A DNA stretch of 64,000 nucleotides, from the NCBI RefSeq assembly GCF_900457465.1, contig NZ_UAUU01000002.1, positions 744,001 to 808,000 of the forward strand, in the 5' to 3' direction. The DNA is from Sphingobacterium multivorum (GTDB lineage: Bacteria; Bacteroidota; Bacteroidia; Sphingobacteriales; Sphingobacteriaceae). The position numbers and the translations under genes are program-made. Positions 20,414-29,291 of the stretch are shown here, piece by piece. Under the pieces are notes generated by a model that was given only the letters and a program-made list of their open reading frames with translations, was not told where the DNA came from and did not search any database. Positions within the stretch are counted from its first letter, which is position 1, and each line of letters starts with the position of its first letter.

Positions 20414-20452
20414 GACGGAAAGTAATCCGGTTTGAATGGATTACCTTCCGTC
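20414..20452 (-). terminator. Hairpin after the metallophosphoesterase
   Basis: GACGGAAAGTAATCC (20414-20428) pairs with GGATTACCTTCCGTC (20438-20452) with one mismatch and a 9-nt loop, 9 nt beyond the stop of the minus-strand gene. There is no strong T run, so it may attenuate or stabilise RNA rather than fully terminate. Confidence 0.55.
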
Positions 20453-20461
20453 TATGACGTT

Positions 20462-21655
20462 CTACTTTTTCGACAACTCGAATGAATCAAACAACTGCCC
20501 ATTCAGCTTGTAGCTCGAAAAATACAGTTTATTTTCGGTCAGCTTGATCACCTGATACAATTGCGTCTGTGACGTTGCAACTTCCATCCAGCGTTCAGAA
20601 TCAGATTCATACATCTTAGGCCCCGCTACAGACAGGAGATAGACAGGTCGCTTTTTACCCAGACCGCCACGAGCGTAGGTATGATCGTGGCCCTGAAGGA
20701 CCAAATCGACACCATATTTCTCGAAAATAGGTTTGAAACGTTCTCTCAAGATGGTATTGTCACGATTTTTTGCCGTAGAGTATACGGGATGGTGCATGAC
20801 AACAATATTCCATTTTTTTGGTGATGAAGACAACACTTTCTCCAACCACTTTTCCTGTATCGCTGCTGCAGTAGAGTCGAGCATAATCAATTGAGAATTT
20901 AGGGAAATCATACGTAGATCCTGATAATCGAGGTAGTAAACAGCATCTTGCATACCCTCAGGGCCATTCCTTGGCAAGTTGAACTGTACTTTCCAATGCG
21001 GGTCAAGTACAAGCTTCCCAAGCGAGTCGCGACGGTACTCGTGATTACCCGGTGTTGGAACAGCAGGGATCATCTGATGAATAAATCCTGCGGCCTCATG
21101 CCATTCTGCCCACTCCTCGTCTGCATTCGAACGATTGATCAGATCGCCCGCGTGAACAATAAAGCGTGCATTCGCTTCCTGCTGGAAAGCACGCCGAATG
21201 GCACGTGCCCAGCGTGAACGTAAGTCGTTCTGTGCATCACCCAAATAGATAAATGAAAACGCGCCTGAACGCTCCGCAGTCCTAAATTGGTTCCAGGCAC
21301 TCCAATTGCTGCCATCTCCAACGCGATAGGCATAAACTGTACCGGGTTTCAGGTCACGGAAGGTTACCTGTCCATAAGCATCCTCTTGCTGTCCTCGCTC
21401 GAGCGGTAGCGCTGTTCCATTTATTGTGATCGCGTTTTTTTCAAGTTCTGGATTGCTCTGTTCTTCAGCAATCTGACCAATTATTTTGGTCCTATCCGCA
21501 TTGATCCGCCAAGAAACAGACTGCGTACTGCTGGGCTCATCGGACCAGGTCAACGTAATCCGATCAGGTTGTTTGTCTTTATTATCCGTCTGGCTTTTCC
21601 CTTCCAATAAAGCACAGCACAGTACTACAGCAAGAAAAATATGTTTGATTTTCAT
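20462..21655 (-). CDS. Metallophosphoesterase, purple acid phosphatase-like
   Basis: A secreted calcineurin-like phosphoesterase of 397 residues. Signal peptide about 1-21; an Fn3-like N-terminal domain as in purple acid phosphatases (about 30-128, with TLTWSDEPSSTQSVSWR and PGTVYAYRVG). The catalytic domain has the five metal motifs: YLGDAQND (Asp140), HAGDLINR (Asp171), GNHEYR (Asn204-His205), VMHHPVY and GHDHTYARG. It probably removes phosphate from phosphomonoesters or diesters. It lies 58 nt after SusD and before the GDPD enzyme, so it belongs with the ECF-controlled SusC/D locus. Confidence 0.88.
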   Translation of the reverse strand: MKIKHIFLAVVLCCALLEGKSQTDNKDKQPDRITLTWSDEPSSTQSVSWRINADRTKIIGQIAEEQSNPELEKNAITINGTALPLERGQQEDAYGQVTFRDLKPGTVYAYRVGDGSNWSAWNQFRTAERSGAFSFIYLGDAQNDLRSRWARAIRRAFQQEANARFIVHAGDLINRSNADEEWAEWHEAAGFIHQMIPAVPTPGNHEYRRDSLGKLVLDPHWKVQFNLPRNGPEGMQDAVYYLDYQDLRMISLNSQLIMLDSTAAAIQEKWLEKVLSSSPKKWNIVVMHHPVYSTAKNRDNTILRERFKPIFEKYGVDLVLQGHDHTYARGGLGKKRPVYLLSVAGPKMYESDSERWMEVATSQTQLYQVIKLTENKLYFSSYKLNGQLFDSFELSKK

Positions 21656-21713
21656 TGTGATATTGATTTTATAAGCGATTTGAGAACTCTATTTAATAAC
21701 TTTTAATTACTAA

Positions 21714-23366
21714 TTACCAGGGCTTGTTTGTTCCTTGCAATAACCAAGGTTTTGACCAGGCACTATTTTCATTGTCTGCCTGTGAATACGCTGTCTTTTC
21801 AATACGTTTCAAGGCCTCCTCGGCATTTTTTTGATTCACACTCATTTCGGTTTGCATATAAGGTACACGAACAGGAAGCTGTGTACGAATGGCTGCGGGG
21901 CCGGCCTTTAAAGCGGGGTACCCTGTGCGACGATAATCAAACCAGGACTGTGCGGCAGTTGACCAACTAGCGATCCATTTTTGTTCAATGATCTGCACTT
22001 GCGTATTTTCAAACGCCACACCTTTCTGGCGGATATAGTTGGAATAGTCTGCGCCCTTTCCCCAGCTTGCCAAAGATTCCTGTATAGCACGCTCATAATA
22101 GGTCTTGGCTGACTCAGGCAGCCCCCATCCTTTCCAGGCTGCTTCAGCCAAAATAAAATTAACTTCGGCAGCAGAAAGCAAGCGTGCTTTTAACAAACTT
22201 CCCTTCGCCGAACGATAGCTATCATTCAGGTAAGAAACATGCGGATTGATCGAGGTTTGCCCCGGTGTTGGATTGAGGTTGTAGGCCGAAGGGTTTTTAG
22301 ATACACTTGGCGGCAGTCCAACATACTCCTTATCGGTATCCACCGGAACGCCTTTGACGACATCTGGCGATACAATCCGAACACCATTAACGATCTTATC
22401 TGTACCTGCGGGCTCGTTACTGCGGATCTCAATGGGTATGTCTACCTTTCTTGCCCAAACCGCCAAACGAGGGTCGCCAAGTTCCTGTAGCCGGTCGACC
22501 AGTGTTGCACACATTTTCATTCGTCTAAAATTACTTCCACTGGCATCATACACCGTATTTGACGGCCAGGAGTCATTTGCATTATTTCCAACAAAATCCA
22601 TCAATACATCATCAGTGGTACTCGTAATAATTGGAAATTTATCGGGATTGGCAACAATACTTTCAATCCCCTGTTTGGCAAAGTCAGCAGACTTTGCTGA
22701 AATGCGCATATAATACCGTAATGCCAAAGAATTGGCAAAACGACGCCATTTGGAAGCCTTTCCGCCAAAGTAAACATCCGCATTCGCCAGCACCTCATAA
22801 GAACCATCGGGGCGGGATAGAAGTTCATTGGCTTGTTTCAACTCGTCGATAATTCCCTTATAGATTATTTCCTGACTATCGTATTTCGGAAAATTATATA
22901 CAGCATCTCCCAGTTCCGCTTTTAAGGCATCGGTATAAGGAGCGTCTCCCCAGAGATCAGTCACCAATCCGAATAAGTAAGCGCGCATCACCAGCGAAAC
23001 TCCCTTATGGAAATCTAGCCCCAATTTCTCCGCACGTTTACGCATAAGCTCATTGTCACGTAGAAAACCATAATAGGCATCCCAGCTCAGAATCCCTCCT
23101 GTCCATTCGTAGTCATTATGTGAATTGAACCATGCATCAAATTGGGTGTGCTGCATAACTCCGCCAAGATCTGAGAAACTCAATTCGTTGTATTTTTTCG
23201 CTGTTCCTGTCAATATCGTCGGCAATAACAGATTGGGGTTGGCATCTTCCTCACTTACACCGTTCGGATTGATATTAAGTTCGGTCAGATCTTTACAAGC
23301 TGAAATATTCCATACCATCCCAAGGCCTACTACAGCCATGGTGAATCTCTTCAACTGATTTTTCAT
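21714..23366 (-). CDS. SusD-like lipoprotein (SusD family 2 type)
   Basis: The surface lipoprotein partner of the SusC immediately upstream (12-nt gap), 550 residues. Lipobox ISAC (Cys24), the KDLTELNINPNG start typical of SusD-like family 2, FGLVTDLWGDAPYTDAL, LLSAAEVNFILAEAAWKGWG and FDYRRTGYPAL near the C-terminus. It binds the substrate and gates the SusC barrel. Companion genes suggest a phosphorylated or glycerophosphate-containing ligand and not a plain polysaccharide; this is inference from context. Confidence 0.92.
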   Translation of the reverse strand: MKNQLKRFTMAVVGLGMVWNISACKDLTELNINPNGVSEEDANPNLLLPTILTGTAKKYNELSFSDLGGVMQHTQFDAWFNSHNDYEWTGGILSWDAYYGFLRDNELMRKRAEKLGLDFHKGVSLVMRAYLFGLVTDLWGDAPYTDALKAELGDAVYNFPKYDSQEIIYKGIIDELKQANELLSRPDGSYEVLANADVYFGGKASKWRRFANSLALRYYMRISAKSADFAKQGIESIVANPDKFPIITSTTDDVLMDFVGNNANDSWPSNTVYDASGSNFRRMKMCATLVDRLQELGDPRLAVWARKVDIPIEIRSNEPAGTDKIVNGVRIVSPDVVKGVPVDTDKEYVGLPPSVSKNPSAYNLNPTPGQTSINPHVSYLNDSYRSAKGSLLKARLLSAAEVNFILAEAAWKGWGLPESAKTYYERAIQESLASWGKGADYSNYIRQKGVAFENTQVQIIEQKWIASWSTAAQSWFDYRRTGYPALKAGPAAIRTQLPVRVPYMQTEMSVNQKNAEEALKRIEKTAYSQADNENSAWSKPWLLQGTNKPW

Positions 23367-23378
23367 TTATGTCGTATA

Positions 23379-26300
23379 TTAAAATGTCACATTTACTTTA
23401 AATCCAATAGGCATTGACCAAGGGGTAACGTTGTAGCGCTCAATCCCCTGTTTAAATCCAACACCAGTTTCTGGCTGGAAGGCCATTTCCGGATCTATAC
23501 CTACTTTTGCTTTGGTCCATAAGATCAGGTTACGGGTATAGACTCCCACACTGCCATTCTCTATTCCGAGACGTTTCAGCCATTTTCCTGATAAATCATA
23601 GCTAAAGGATAATTCCCGAAGCTTGATAAAAGAAGCATCAAATGTCGCCGCATTCATAAAATCCCAAGGGTAATTGTCTGAATAAGCGATATATTTTGTT
23701 CCTTCACCACCAAGATTCTCTGTATAACCTGTGATATTACCTTTATCATCATATTGTGCGATAACACCTGGATTAAACACCCCGAAATTGCCAACAAGAC
23801 CACCCACACTGATCGGATAACCACCATACTCTTCGCCTGGTCCTCCAACAATGGGATAACGATTGCCCTGCACGCGAACAAGATCGTTATCGACCAAGTA
23901 ATTGCGCAGCGTTTCGCCTGTCATCCCATTGGGATTGATCATCTGATCAAGAAAACGTTGCGTGGTTAGATTCGATTCGAAATAGCGATAGGTCTGCGAC
24001 ATAAATTTCCCGCCAAAACGCATATCCGCAGCAATATTCATCGTCCATTTTTTATAGCGAAGACTTGACTGTAATCCCATCGTGAAATCGGGATTGAAGT
24101 TTCCGATTTTGTTTCGGCTATTATTGATCCGTACAGCCTGCCAAGAACCATTTTTATTGAGAATAGGAAAACCATAATACGGCGACGATTGATCCTCCAC
24201 GGTCACTAACTTGGAATCGTACAGATCCCCGATCTCTTCCCCGACATAGGTACGTGCCCCACCCCGACCGTCGGTCCAAAAGGTATAGAATTCTACACCA
24301 TCAGAAAGCTCATCGATACGGGTACGATTGCGATGCCAATTGACACCAACGTCCCAGGACCAATTTTCCTTGGCAATAGGTCGCCCGGAAACAGCAAGTT
24401 CAATACCGCGGCTGCTTAACAGTCCGGCGTTGATATTTTTAGAATTGAAACCACTTGATCCGGGAAGTGTTGTTGAAATAATTTGGTTTCTGTTCTCCAG
24501 CTTATAGTAGGTTCCTTCAAACTTCAGTCGATTATTCCACATGCCCAGATCCAAGCCAAATTCGTAAGATGTTGCAATTTCGGGCTTCAGATTAGGAACC
24601 AAGAGTGACCCCGAACGTGTTAGCCGCAATACATCACCCCAGCTACCTGGATTACTCAGTACATTGGAGAGATTATAGGGATAAGTATCATTTCCCACGC
24701 GCGCAATACCCGCTCTCAGTTTTGCCAAATTGATCGTTTTAGGCAGAGAAAACACCTGGTTAGCTAGCACACTTAGGGATGCCGAAGGATAGAAATAGGA
24801 CCGATTGTTCACTGGTAAGGTGCTGGACCAGTCGTTGCGTCCAGTCACATCTAAATAAACCATATCCCTGTAACTTAGATTGATCAGTCCGTAAACACTG
24901 TTTATGGCTCTTTCAGAAATTGTACTGTAGAAATCCAAATTTAATGGACTGATATTGGCCAATGTGTAGAGTCCCGGCGTGATTAATCCAGCGCCATTCT
25001 TTGAGGTATTTTGCACGGATTTACCACGATTATACCGCAAATTTCCACCCAGTGATCCTGTGATCTGAAAGTCGCTCATCTTCTTTGTATATGCCGTCAG
25101 AAAGTCGATATTCTGTTCCATATTCATCAGATTAACAATCCCATAAGCACCTCTGGGTTCGTTCGTATAACTGTAAGGGATTTTTGTTTCCCTATTTTCC
25201 CAATAAATATCCGTTGCGTACCGTATCATGGCCGTCCAATCTTTTTTGATGGTCCAATCTAACCGTAAGTTTCCAAAGACGCGGTCTCTTGTAAAAGCAT
25301 TATTCACTCCATAAGCAAGGAAATACGGGTTATTGTGGTTGCCAATAGACTGTGAACGCTGTTGGATCTGCTCCTGCCCTGGCAACCAATAATCCTGCAA
25401 TTCCAGAATATTGATGTGAGGTGCAACTTCATAGGCCGCTTGCATCGGATTGGTTCCCCGATTTCCTGCAGGTCTATTGCTGGAGTTATTTCTGCTGGCA
25501 TCTAGCGAAAGCCCCAATGTCAAACTATTGCGAAGGCGCATGGTCGAATTGATATTCAAGGTGTTTCTGAACAGATCCGAATTGGGGATAATACCCTTAT
25601 TGGCCATATTGGAATACGAGAAACGATAGTCCAATTTTTCGCTTCTGTTGCTGAGGGAAATCCCATTGGTACTTGTGACCCCGGTCTGGACAAAGTTTTT
25701 AATGTTATTTGGGTACGCTTTTAGTTCCGTAGGAATGGGCTTACCGTTCTCGTCAAGTGGACTATTCCATTGGACAGCTTTATACCCCTTATCCAGTGCA
25801 GGGCCTACCATAACACTAGACTCCTCCTCAATAACTAAATTGCCGGGCAGGTCGCCTGGTCGCCATGGCAAGGTACCGCTTGCAAATTTGTTATGCAATT
25901 CAATAAATTTATACGGGATATCAAATACTGTGTTACTAGTCACAGCAATGGTCATCTTCTCCGCATTCTTACCACTTTTGGTTGTGATCAGCACTACACC
26001 ATTACCTGCACGTGAGCCGTAAAGCGCAGCTGCACTTGGCCCCTTCAAGATGGAAATATTTTCAATATCTTCGGGATTGATATTGGCAATTGCATTACCA
26101 TAATCCACTTTGTTGTCGTCACCGATCTGACCAACATTATTTAAACTATTCATCAAGGGCACTCCATCTACGACAAATAGCGGCTGGTTGTCTGTACTTA
26201 GCGATGATGCCCCCCGAATCACCATATTCACGCTGGAACCGGTGGGTCCTGTAGAACTAATCGAAACCCCGGGTACTCTACCTGCCATACTAACCAGAAA

Positions 26301-27032
26301 GTTATCATTATTGACCCGATTGATATCCTCGCCCTTAATTTTACCGACAGCATAACCAAGGGAACGATCCTGTCGTTTGATGCCCAATGCAGTCACGACC
26401 ACTTCATCCAATTCGTTGTCATCTTCGTTTAAGACCACCTGACGTATACCTGCTGTGTTGGCATCGAGCTTGAGATCGTTCAACTCTTTTTTTTCATAGC
26501 CAACATGGCTTATCAGTACATCATATACGCCGGCAGCTAATCGAATAGTCACTTCACCTTTGGCATTTGACAAGGCGCTCTGTCCAGTCAGTGGAATATG
26601 TACAGAAGCTCCCCCAATAGGCTGTTTTGTACGATCGACAAGCTGCAATTTCAAATCATAAGACTCTTGTTTACCCGTATTTTTTACAAGGACAATACCC
26701 CCTGACACTCTTTTTGACTTAATGTTGGTCCCGTTCAGGATATAGGCAAGGACTTCCTCGAAGCTCGCATTCTGGAATTTTTTTTCGGCAATTAAAATCC
26801 GATCTAATTGGAGCATACTCCGATCGTAGCCGATCGCTTGACCTGTTTGTTTTGACAACTGCAGTACCGCCTGCGCGGCGTTACCACTAGACAAATGAAT
26901 ATTGATATTATCCCAGTAAGTGCGATTGATCTTTTCCAATCCCTCAGCATGGCTATTGGTTACAGCACAAGAGACCATAGCGCAGATGGCAAGCTTTGTC
27001 GCAAGGCCGGTAAGCTTAATTATTTTATACAT
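23379..27032 (-). CDS. SusC-family TonB-dependent transporter with STN signalling domain
   Basis: A TonB-linked outer-membrane transporter of 1217 residues. Signal peptide about 1-29, then an STN (secretin/TonB N-terminal) domain about 45-120 (AAQAVLQLSKQTGQAIGYD, ASFEEVLAYILNGTNI), a carboxypeptidase-regulatory-like domain about 125-215, TonB-box-like EVVVTALG and a plug with PLFVVDGVPLMN and ILKGPSAAALYGSRAGNG, then the barrel. The STN domain contacts FecR, whose gene is 116 bp upstream, so substrate passage signals to the ECF sigma factor. Its C-terminal VTF fits barrel assembly. Confidence 0.94.
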   Translation of the reverse strand: MYKIIKLTGLATKLAICAMVSCAVTNSHAEGLEKINRTYWDNINIHLSSGNAAQAVLQLSKQTGQAIGYDRSMLQLDRILIAEKKFQNASFEEVLAYILNGTNIKSKRVSGGIVLVKNTGKQESYDLKLQLVDRTKQPIGGASVHIPLTGQSALSNAKGEVTIRLAAGVYDVLISHVGYEKKELNDLKLDANTAGIRQVVLNEDDNELDEVVVTALGIKRQDRSLGYAVGKIKGEDINRVNNDNFLVSMAGRVPGVSISSTGPTGSSVNMVIRGASSLSTDNQPLFVVDGVPLMNSLNNVGQIGDDNKVDYGNAIANINPEDIENISILKGPSAAALYGSRAGNGVVLITTKSGKNAEKMTIAVTSNTVFDIPYKFIELHNKFASGTLPWRPGDLPGNLVIEEESSVMVGPALDKGYKAVQWNSPLDENGKPIPTELKAYPNNIKNFVQTGVTSTNGISLSNRSEKLDYRFSYSNMANKGIIPNSDLFRNTLNINSTMRLRNSLTLGLSLDASRNNSSNRPAGNRGTNPMQAAYEVAPHINILELQDYWLPGQEQIQQRSQSIGNHNNPYFLAYGVNNAFTRDRVFGNLRLDWTIKKDWTAMIRYATDIYWENRETKIPYSYTNEPRGAYGIVNLMNMEQNIDFLTAYTKKMSDFQITGSLGGNLRYNRGKSVQNTSKNGAGLITPGLYTLANISPLNLDFYSTISERAINSVYGLINLSYRDMVYLDVTGRNDWSSTLPVNNRSYFYPSASLSVLANQVFSLPKTINLAKLRAGIARVGNDTYPYNLSNVLSNPGSWGDVLRLTRSGSLLVPNLKPEIATSYEFGLDLGMWNNRLKFEGTYYKLENRNQIISTTLPGSSGFNSKNINAGLLSSRGIELAVSGRPIAKENWSWDVGVNWHRNRTRIDELSDGVEFYTFWTDGRGGARTYVGEEIGDLYDSKLVTVEDQSSPYYGFPILNKNGSWQAVRINNSRNKIGNFNPDFTMGLQSSLRYKKWTMNIAADMRFGGKFMSQTYRYFESNLTTQRFLDQMINPNGMTGETLRNYLVDNDLVRVQGNRYPIVGGPGEEYGGYPISVGGLVGNFGVFNPGVIAQYDDKGNITGYTENLGGEGTKYIAYSDNYPWDFMNAATFDASFIKLRELSFSYDLSGKWLKRLGIENGSVGVYTRNLILWTKAKVGIDPEMAFQPETGVGFKQGIERYNVTPWSMPIGFKVNVTF

Positions 27033-27148
27033 ATATTTGTATGAATGTTTTAAACATGAATATTCAGGTGCTCACTGGTCGATTTAGCGGTTTGCCAGCT
27101 GAGCACTTTTCTTGGGCAGATAAATTATGCTGTTCTACCCCCTACAGC

Positions 27149-28144
27149 TTATTTGTATAAGATTATTTCATTTTTCTCCCTCCTAAATTTGATTTGATGA
27201 ATATTGCAAACGATATTCAGCACCTGGTCTAATGACTGTACATGTGGTATCATAAGCGAATAATTGAATGGATCTGTATTCAGATTTTCGGTAAGCAACA
27301 CAACACCGAAGCGGTTATAGATTATTTCTTTCAGTTCCTTGAAGCTGATGTTATTCAATTGCATACCACCTTGTGTCCAAAGGCTGATGTAAGCTGGATC
27401 GCTATCGAAAGTTTTAAAATCATTTTTAACTACGCTATACCGGACGGCCTTACCTGCTGTAAGGATATGGTTTGCTCCATTTTTTGCATTTAGAACACTC
27501 ACCCGCCCAGTTTTAACTTCGACCGTCACATGTTTAGTAGACATCGAATTGTTGACGTTGAATGATGTTCCTAGGACTGCAACAGAAACGCTACCTGTTT
27601 CTATCTCAAATGGGTGTAAAGTATCCCGTCTGACCCGAAAGAATGCTTCCCCTCGATCTAAAAAGAATTTTCTATTTGATGCAAAATTCTTACGATCGTA
27701 GCGGATACGTGTATTTCCGTTTAAAAAAATAGATGTGCCATCAGGTAACTGAATTTCTTTCAATTCGCCCGCATTCGTAACCGTTTCCGTCAGTAATGCG
27801 ACCGCTTCTGTCCGCTTCCGAGAAAGCGACATCGGGTTGTGCTGTAGAAATAGCAGACTGATGCCTCCTAGGACCAAAATAGCCGCTGCTGCTGAAAGCC
27901 AAGAGAATTTTCTGACCGGTATGTTGGCCACCTTCTTTGCCCTCGCAGGTGCTTCAGCTATTCCTACACGAATAAATAATTCTTGTTTGATTTTTTCCCG
28001 ATGATTTGCATCGCTAAAGGGATTAATATCATCGTTTGAAATAGACTCGTACCAGTCGTCAACATGACCTTTTTCCTCCTCAGTCAATTTTCCTCCGAGA
28101 TAATCTGTTATGATAAGTTTAAAGCGTTCTAAATTCACCTGCAT
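27149..28144 (-). CDS. FecR-family anti-sigma factor
   Basis: An inner-membrane signal transducer of 331 residues that holds and releases the adjacent ECF sigma factor. Cytoplasmic N-terminal region (1-85), one membrane segment about 90-110 (WLSAAAAILVLGGISLLFL), periplasmic FecR domain about 125-220 (IQLPDGTSIFLNGNTRIRYD, FEIETGSVSVAVLGTSFNV) and a C-terminal STN-like/DUF4974 domain about 255-328 (NNISFKELKEIIYNRFGVVL). It sits 57 bp from the sigma gene and is followed by the STN-SusC, the standard Bacteroidota trans-envelope arrangement. Confidence 0.93.
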   Translation of the reverse strand: MQVNLERFKLIITDYLGGKLTEEEKGHVDDWYESISNDDINPFSDANHREKIKQELFIRVGIAEAPARAKKVANIPVRKFSWLSAAAAILVLGGISLLFLQHNPMSLSRKRTEAVALLTETVTNAGELKEIQLPDGTSIFLNGNTRIRYDRKNFASNRKFFLDRGEAFFRVRRDTLHPFEIETGSVSVAVLGTSFNVNNSMSTKHVTVEVKTGRVSVLNAKNGANHILTAGKAVRYSVVKNDFKTFDSDPAYISLWTQGGMQLNNISFKELKEIIYNRFGVVLLTENLNTDPFNYSLMIPHVQSLDQVLNIVCNIHQIKFRREKNEIILYK

Positions 28145-28201
28145 TAATTTTTATACTAATACAGATCAAAACGGGCAAAGTACTTTAATTAAATATGTTC
28201 T

Positions 28202-28822
28202 TTATATTAAATAATCATAAAGGAGATAGCTTCCTGCGAGCAATAAAAATACAGAATCGTGGTCCGCAAACCTTCTTGTCAATTCGTACCGCATAATCTT
28301 TTTGGCCTCTGACAGGTAGTTCTTAACGGTCTGTTCAGCCAGATTGAGTTCCTTGGCAATTTGTGTTATTGAATAATTGTCAGAACGCATTAAGTAGACT
28401 GCTTTCATCAATCTAGGTAATTTGTCTATCGAATCATCCACAATAGCCTCCAGCGCCTTATACCTGGCAAAGGCCTGGCTATCCAAATTGGAAAAAGCGT
28501 CCATACGTTCCATTGATTTCTCCAAGACCTGTTTTCGTACACGCTCCGAGGCGTAGTAATTCAGTATTTTGTTTTTGAGGGCTTTGTGGAAATAGAATTT
28601 TATATCGGAGTATTCAGTACTCACGAGCGATCGTTTTTCCCAGATATGGATAAATACTTCCTGCACAAGATCCTTAGCCTGATCCTCTTCCCGAAGATGA
28701 CGAAAAGCGACGGTGTATAGATCCTCCCAATACCGCTCAAAGAAATGGGCAAAGGCAATGGGGTCACCTTCTTTAAAACGCAACACATAGTGGCTATCTA
28801 CATTGGCTTCGGTAGTTTTCAC
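28202..28822 (-). CDS. ECF-type RNA polymerase sigma factor
   Basis: A sigma-70 family ECF factor of about 206 residues. Region 2 about 15-90 (FFERYWEDLYTVAFRHL, AKDLVQEVFIHIWEKR) and region 4 about 135-190 (RLMKAVYLMRSDNYSITQIAKELNLAEQTVKNYL). No ATG is available before mid-gene, so the start appears to be GTG at 28822. The C-terminal extension VFLLLAGSYLLYDYLI is hydrophobic and of the kind seen in Bacteroidota ECF factors paired with FecR. It should activate the SusC/D locus downstream when FecR is signalled. Confidence 0.92.
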   Translation of the reverse strand: MKTTEANVDSHYVLRFKEGDPIAFAHFFERYWEDLYTVAFRHLREEDQAKDLVQEVFIHIWEKRSLVSTEYSDIKFYFHKALKNKILNYYASERVRKQVLEKSMERMDAFSNLDSQAFARYKALEAIVDDSIDKLPRLMKAVYLMRSDNYSITQIAKELNLAEQTVKNYLSEAKKIMRYELTRRFADHDSVFLLLAGSYLLYDYLI

Positions 28823-29291
28823 CTAACAAAGATAGGTTCGTCAGATTATCAAAATGTTAATTTTTCGGGAAGCTTTTATTTGAATACGCTCTATTATTTG
28901 AATGAACTGCGCTACTCAAATGAACTGCGCCATTTGAATAGACTCCGCTTAGTCTTTGTAAAAAACCATCCCAGGAATTGTTAATAAACATGTTAACTTT
29001 CTAGTATAGAGCAGATCTTTTGTTAAAAACGTAGCGGACGTCCTATTTTTTTACAATTAGGCATTTAGGACAAAAACAGTTCAGCTAAAATGTTAACAAC
29101 AATGTTAATTAACTTGTAATCAGCAACCTTTATGTTAATAACTACTTATCAGTAAAACCTATAAAATTTCATGTAATGACATGTGAATTTAAGTTGAATC
29201 ATACATATTCGCGGCGTGAAAAACAAAAAATTAGGTAAAAGCTAAGGGTAAATTGAAAGTCGGCTGTCATAAAGATAAAAACTAATCTTTT
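28823..29291. other. Divergent intergenic region between ECF sigma and TonB receptor
   Basis: 469 bp holding the upstream regions of two divergent genes. It contains four 18-bp tandem repeats (28878-28949, listed separately), the separated inverted pair GTCCTA/TAGGAC near 29038-29070, and several TGTTAA/TTAACA boxes around 29090-29145. No clear -33/-7 pair could be chosen with confidence. Confidence 0.4.
28878..28949. repeat. Four imperfect 18-bp tandem repeats upstream of ECF sigma gene
   Basis: Units begin at 28878, 28896, 28914 and 28932 with a period of exactly 18 bp: ATTTGAATACGCTCTATT, ATTTGAATGAACTGCGCT, ACTCAAATGAACTGCGCC, ATTTGAATAGACTCCGCT. The consensus is ATTTGAATGAACTGCGCT. They start 56 bp upstream of the sigma GTG and may be a regulator-binding array or simply slippage. 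Confidence 0.55.

Noticed and set aside
28745..28984. 79-codon plus-strand open frame over the 18-bp repeats
   Set aside because: It overlaps the sigma factor gene antisense, and its leucine-rich repeat is a by-product of the 18-bp DNA repeats.
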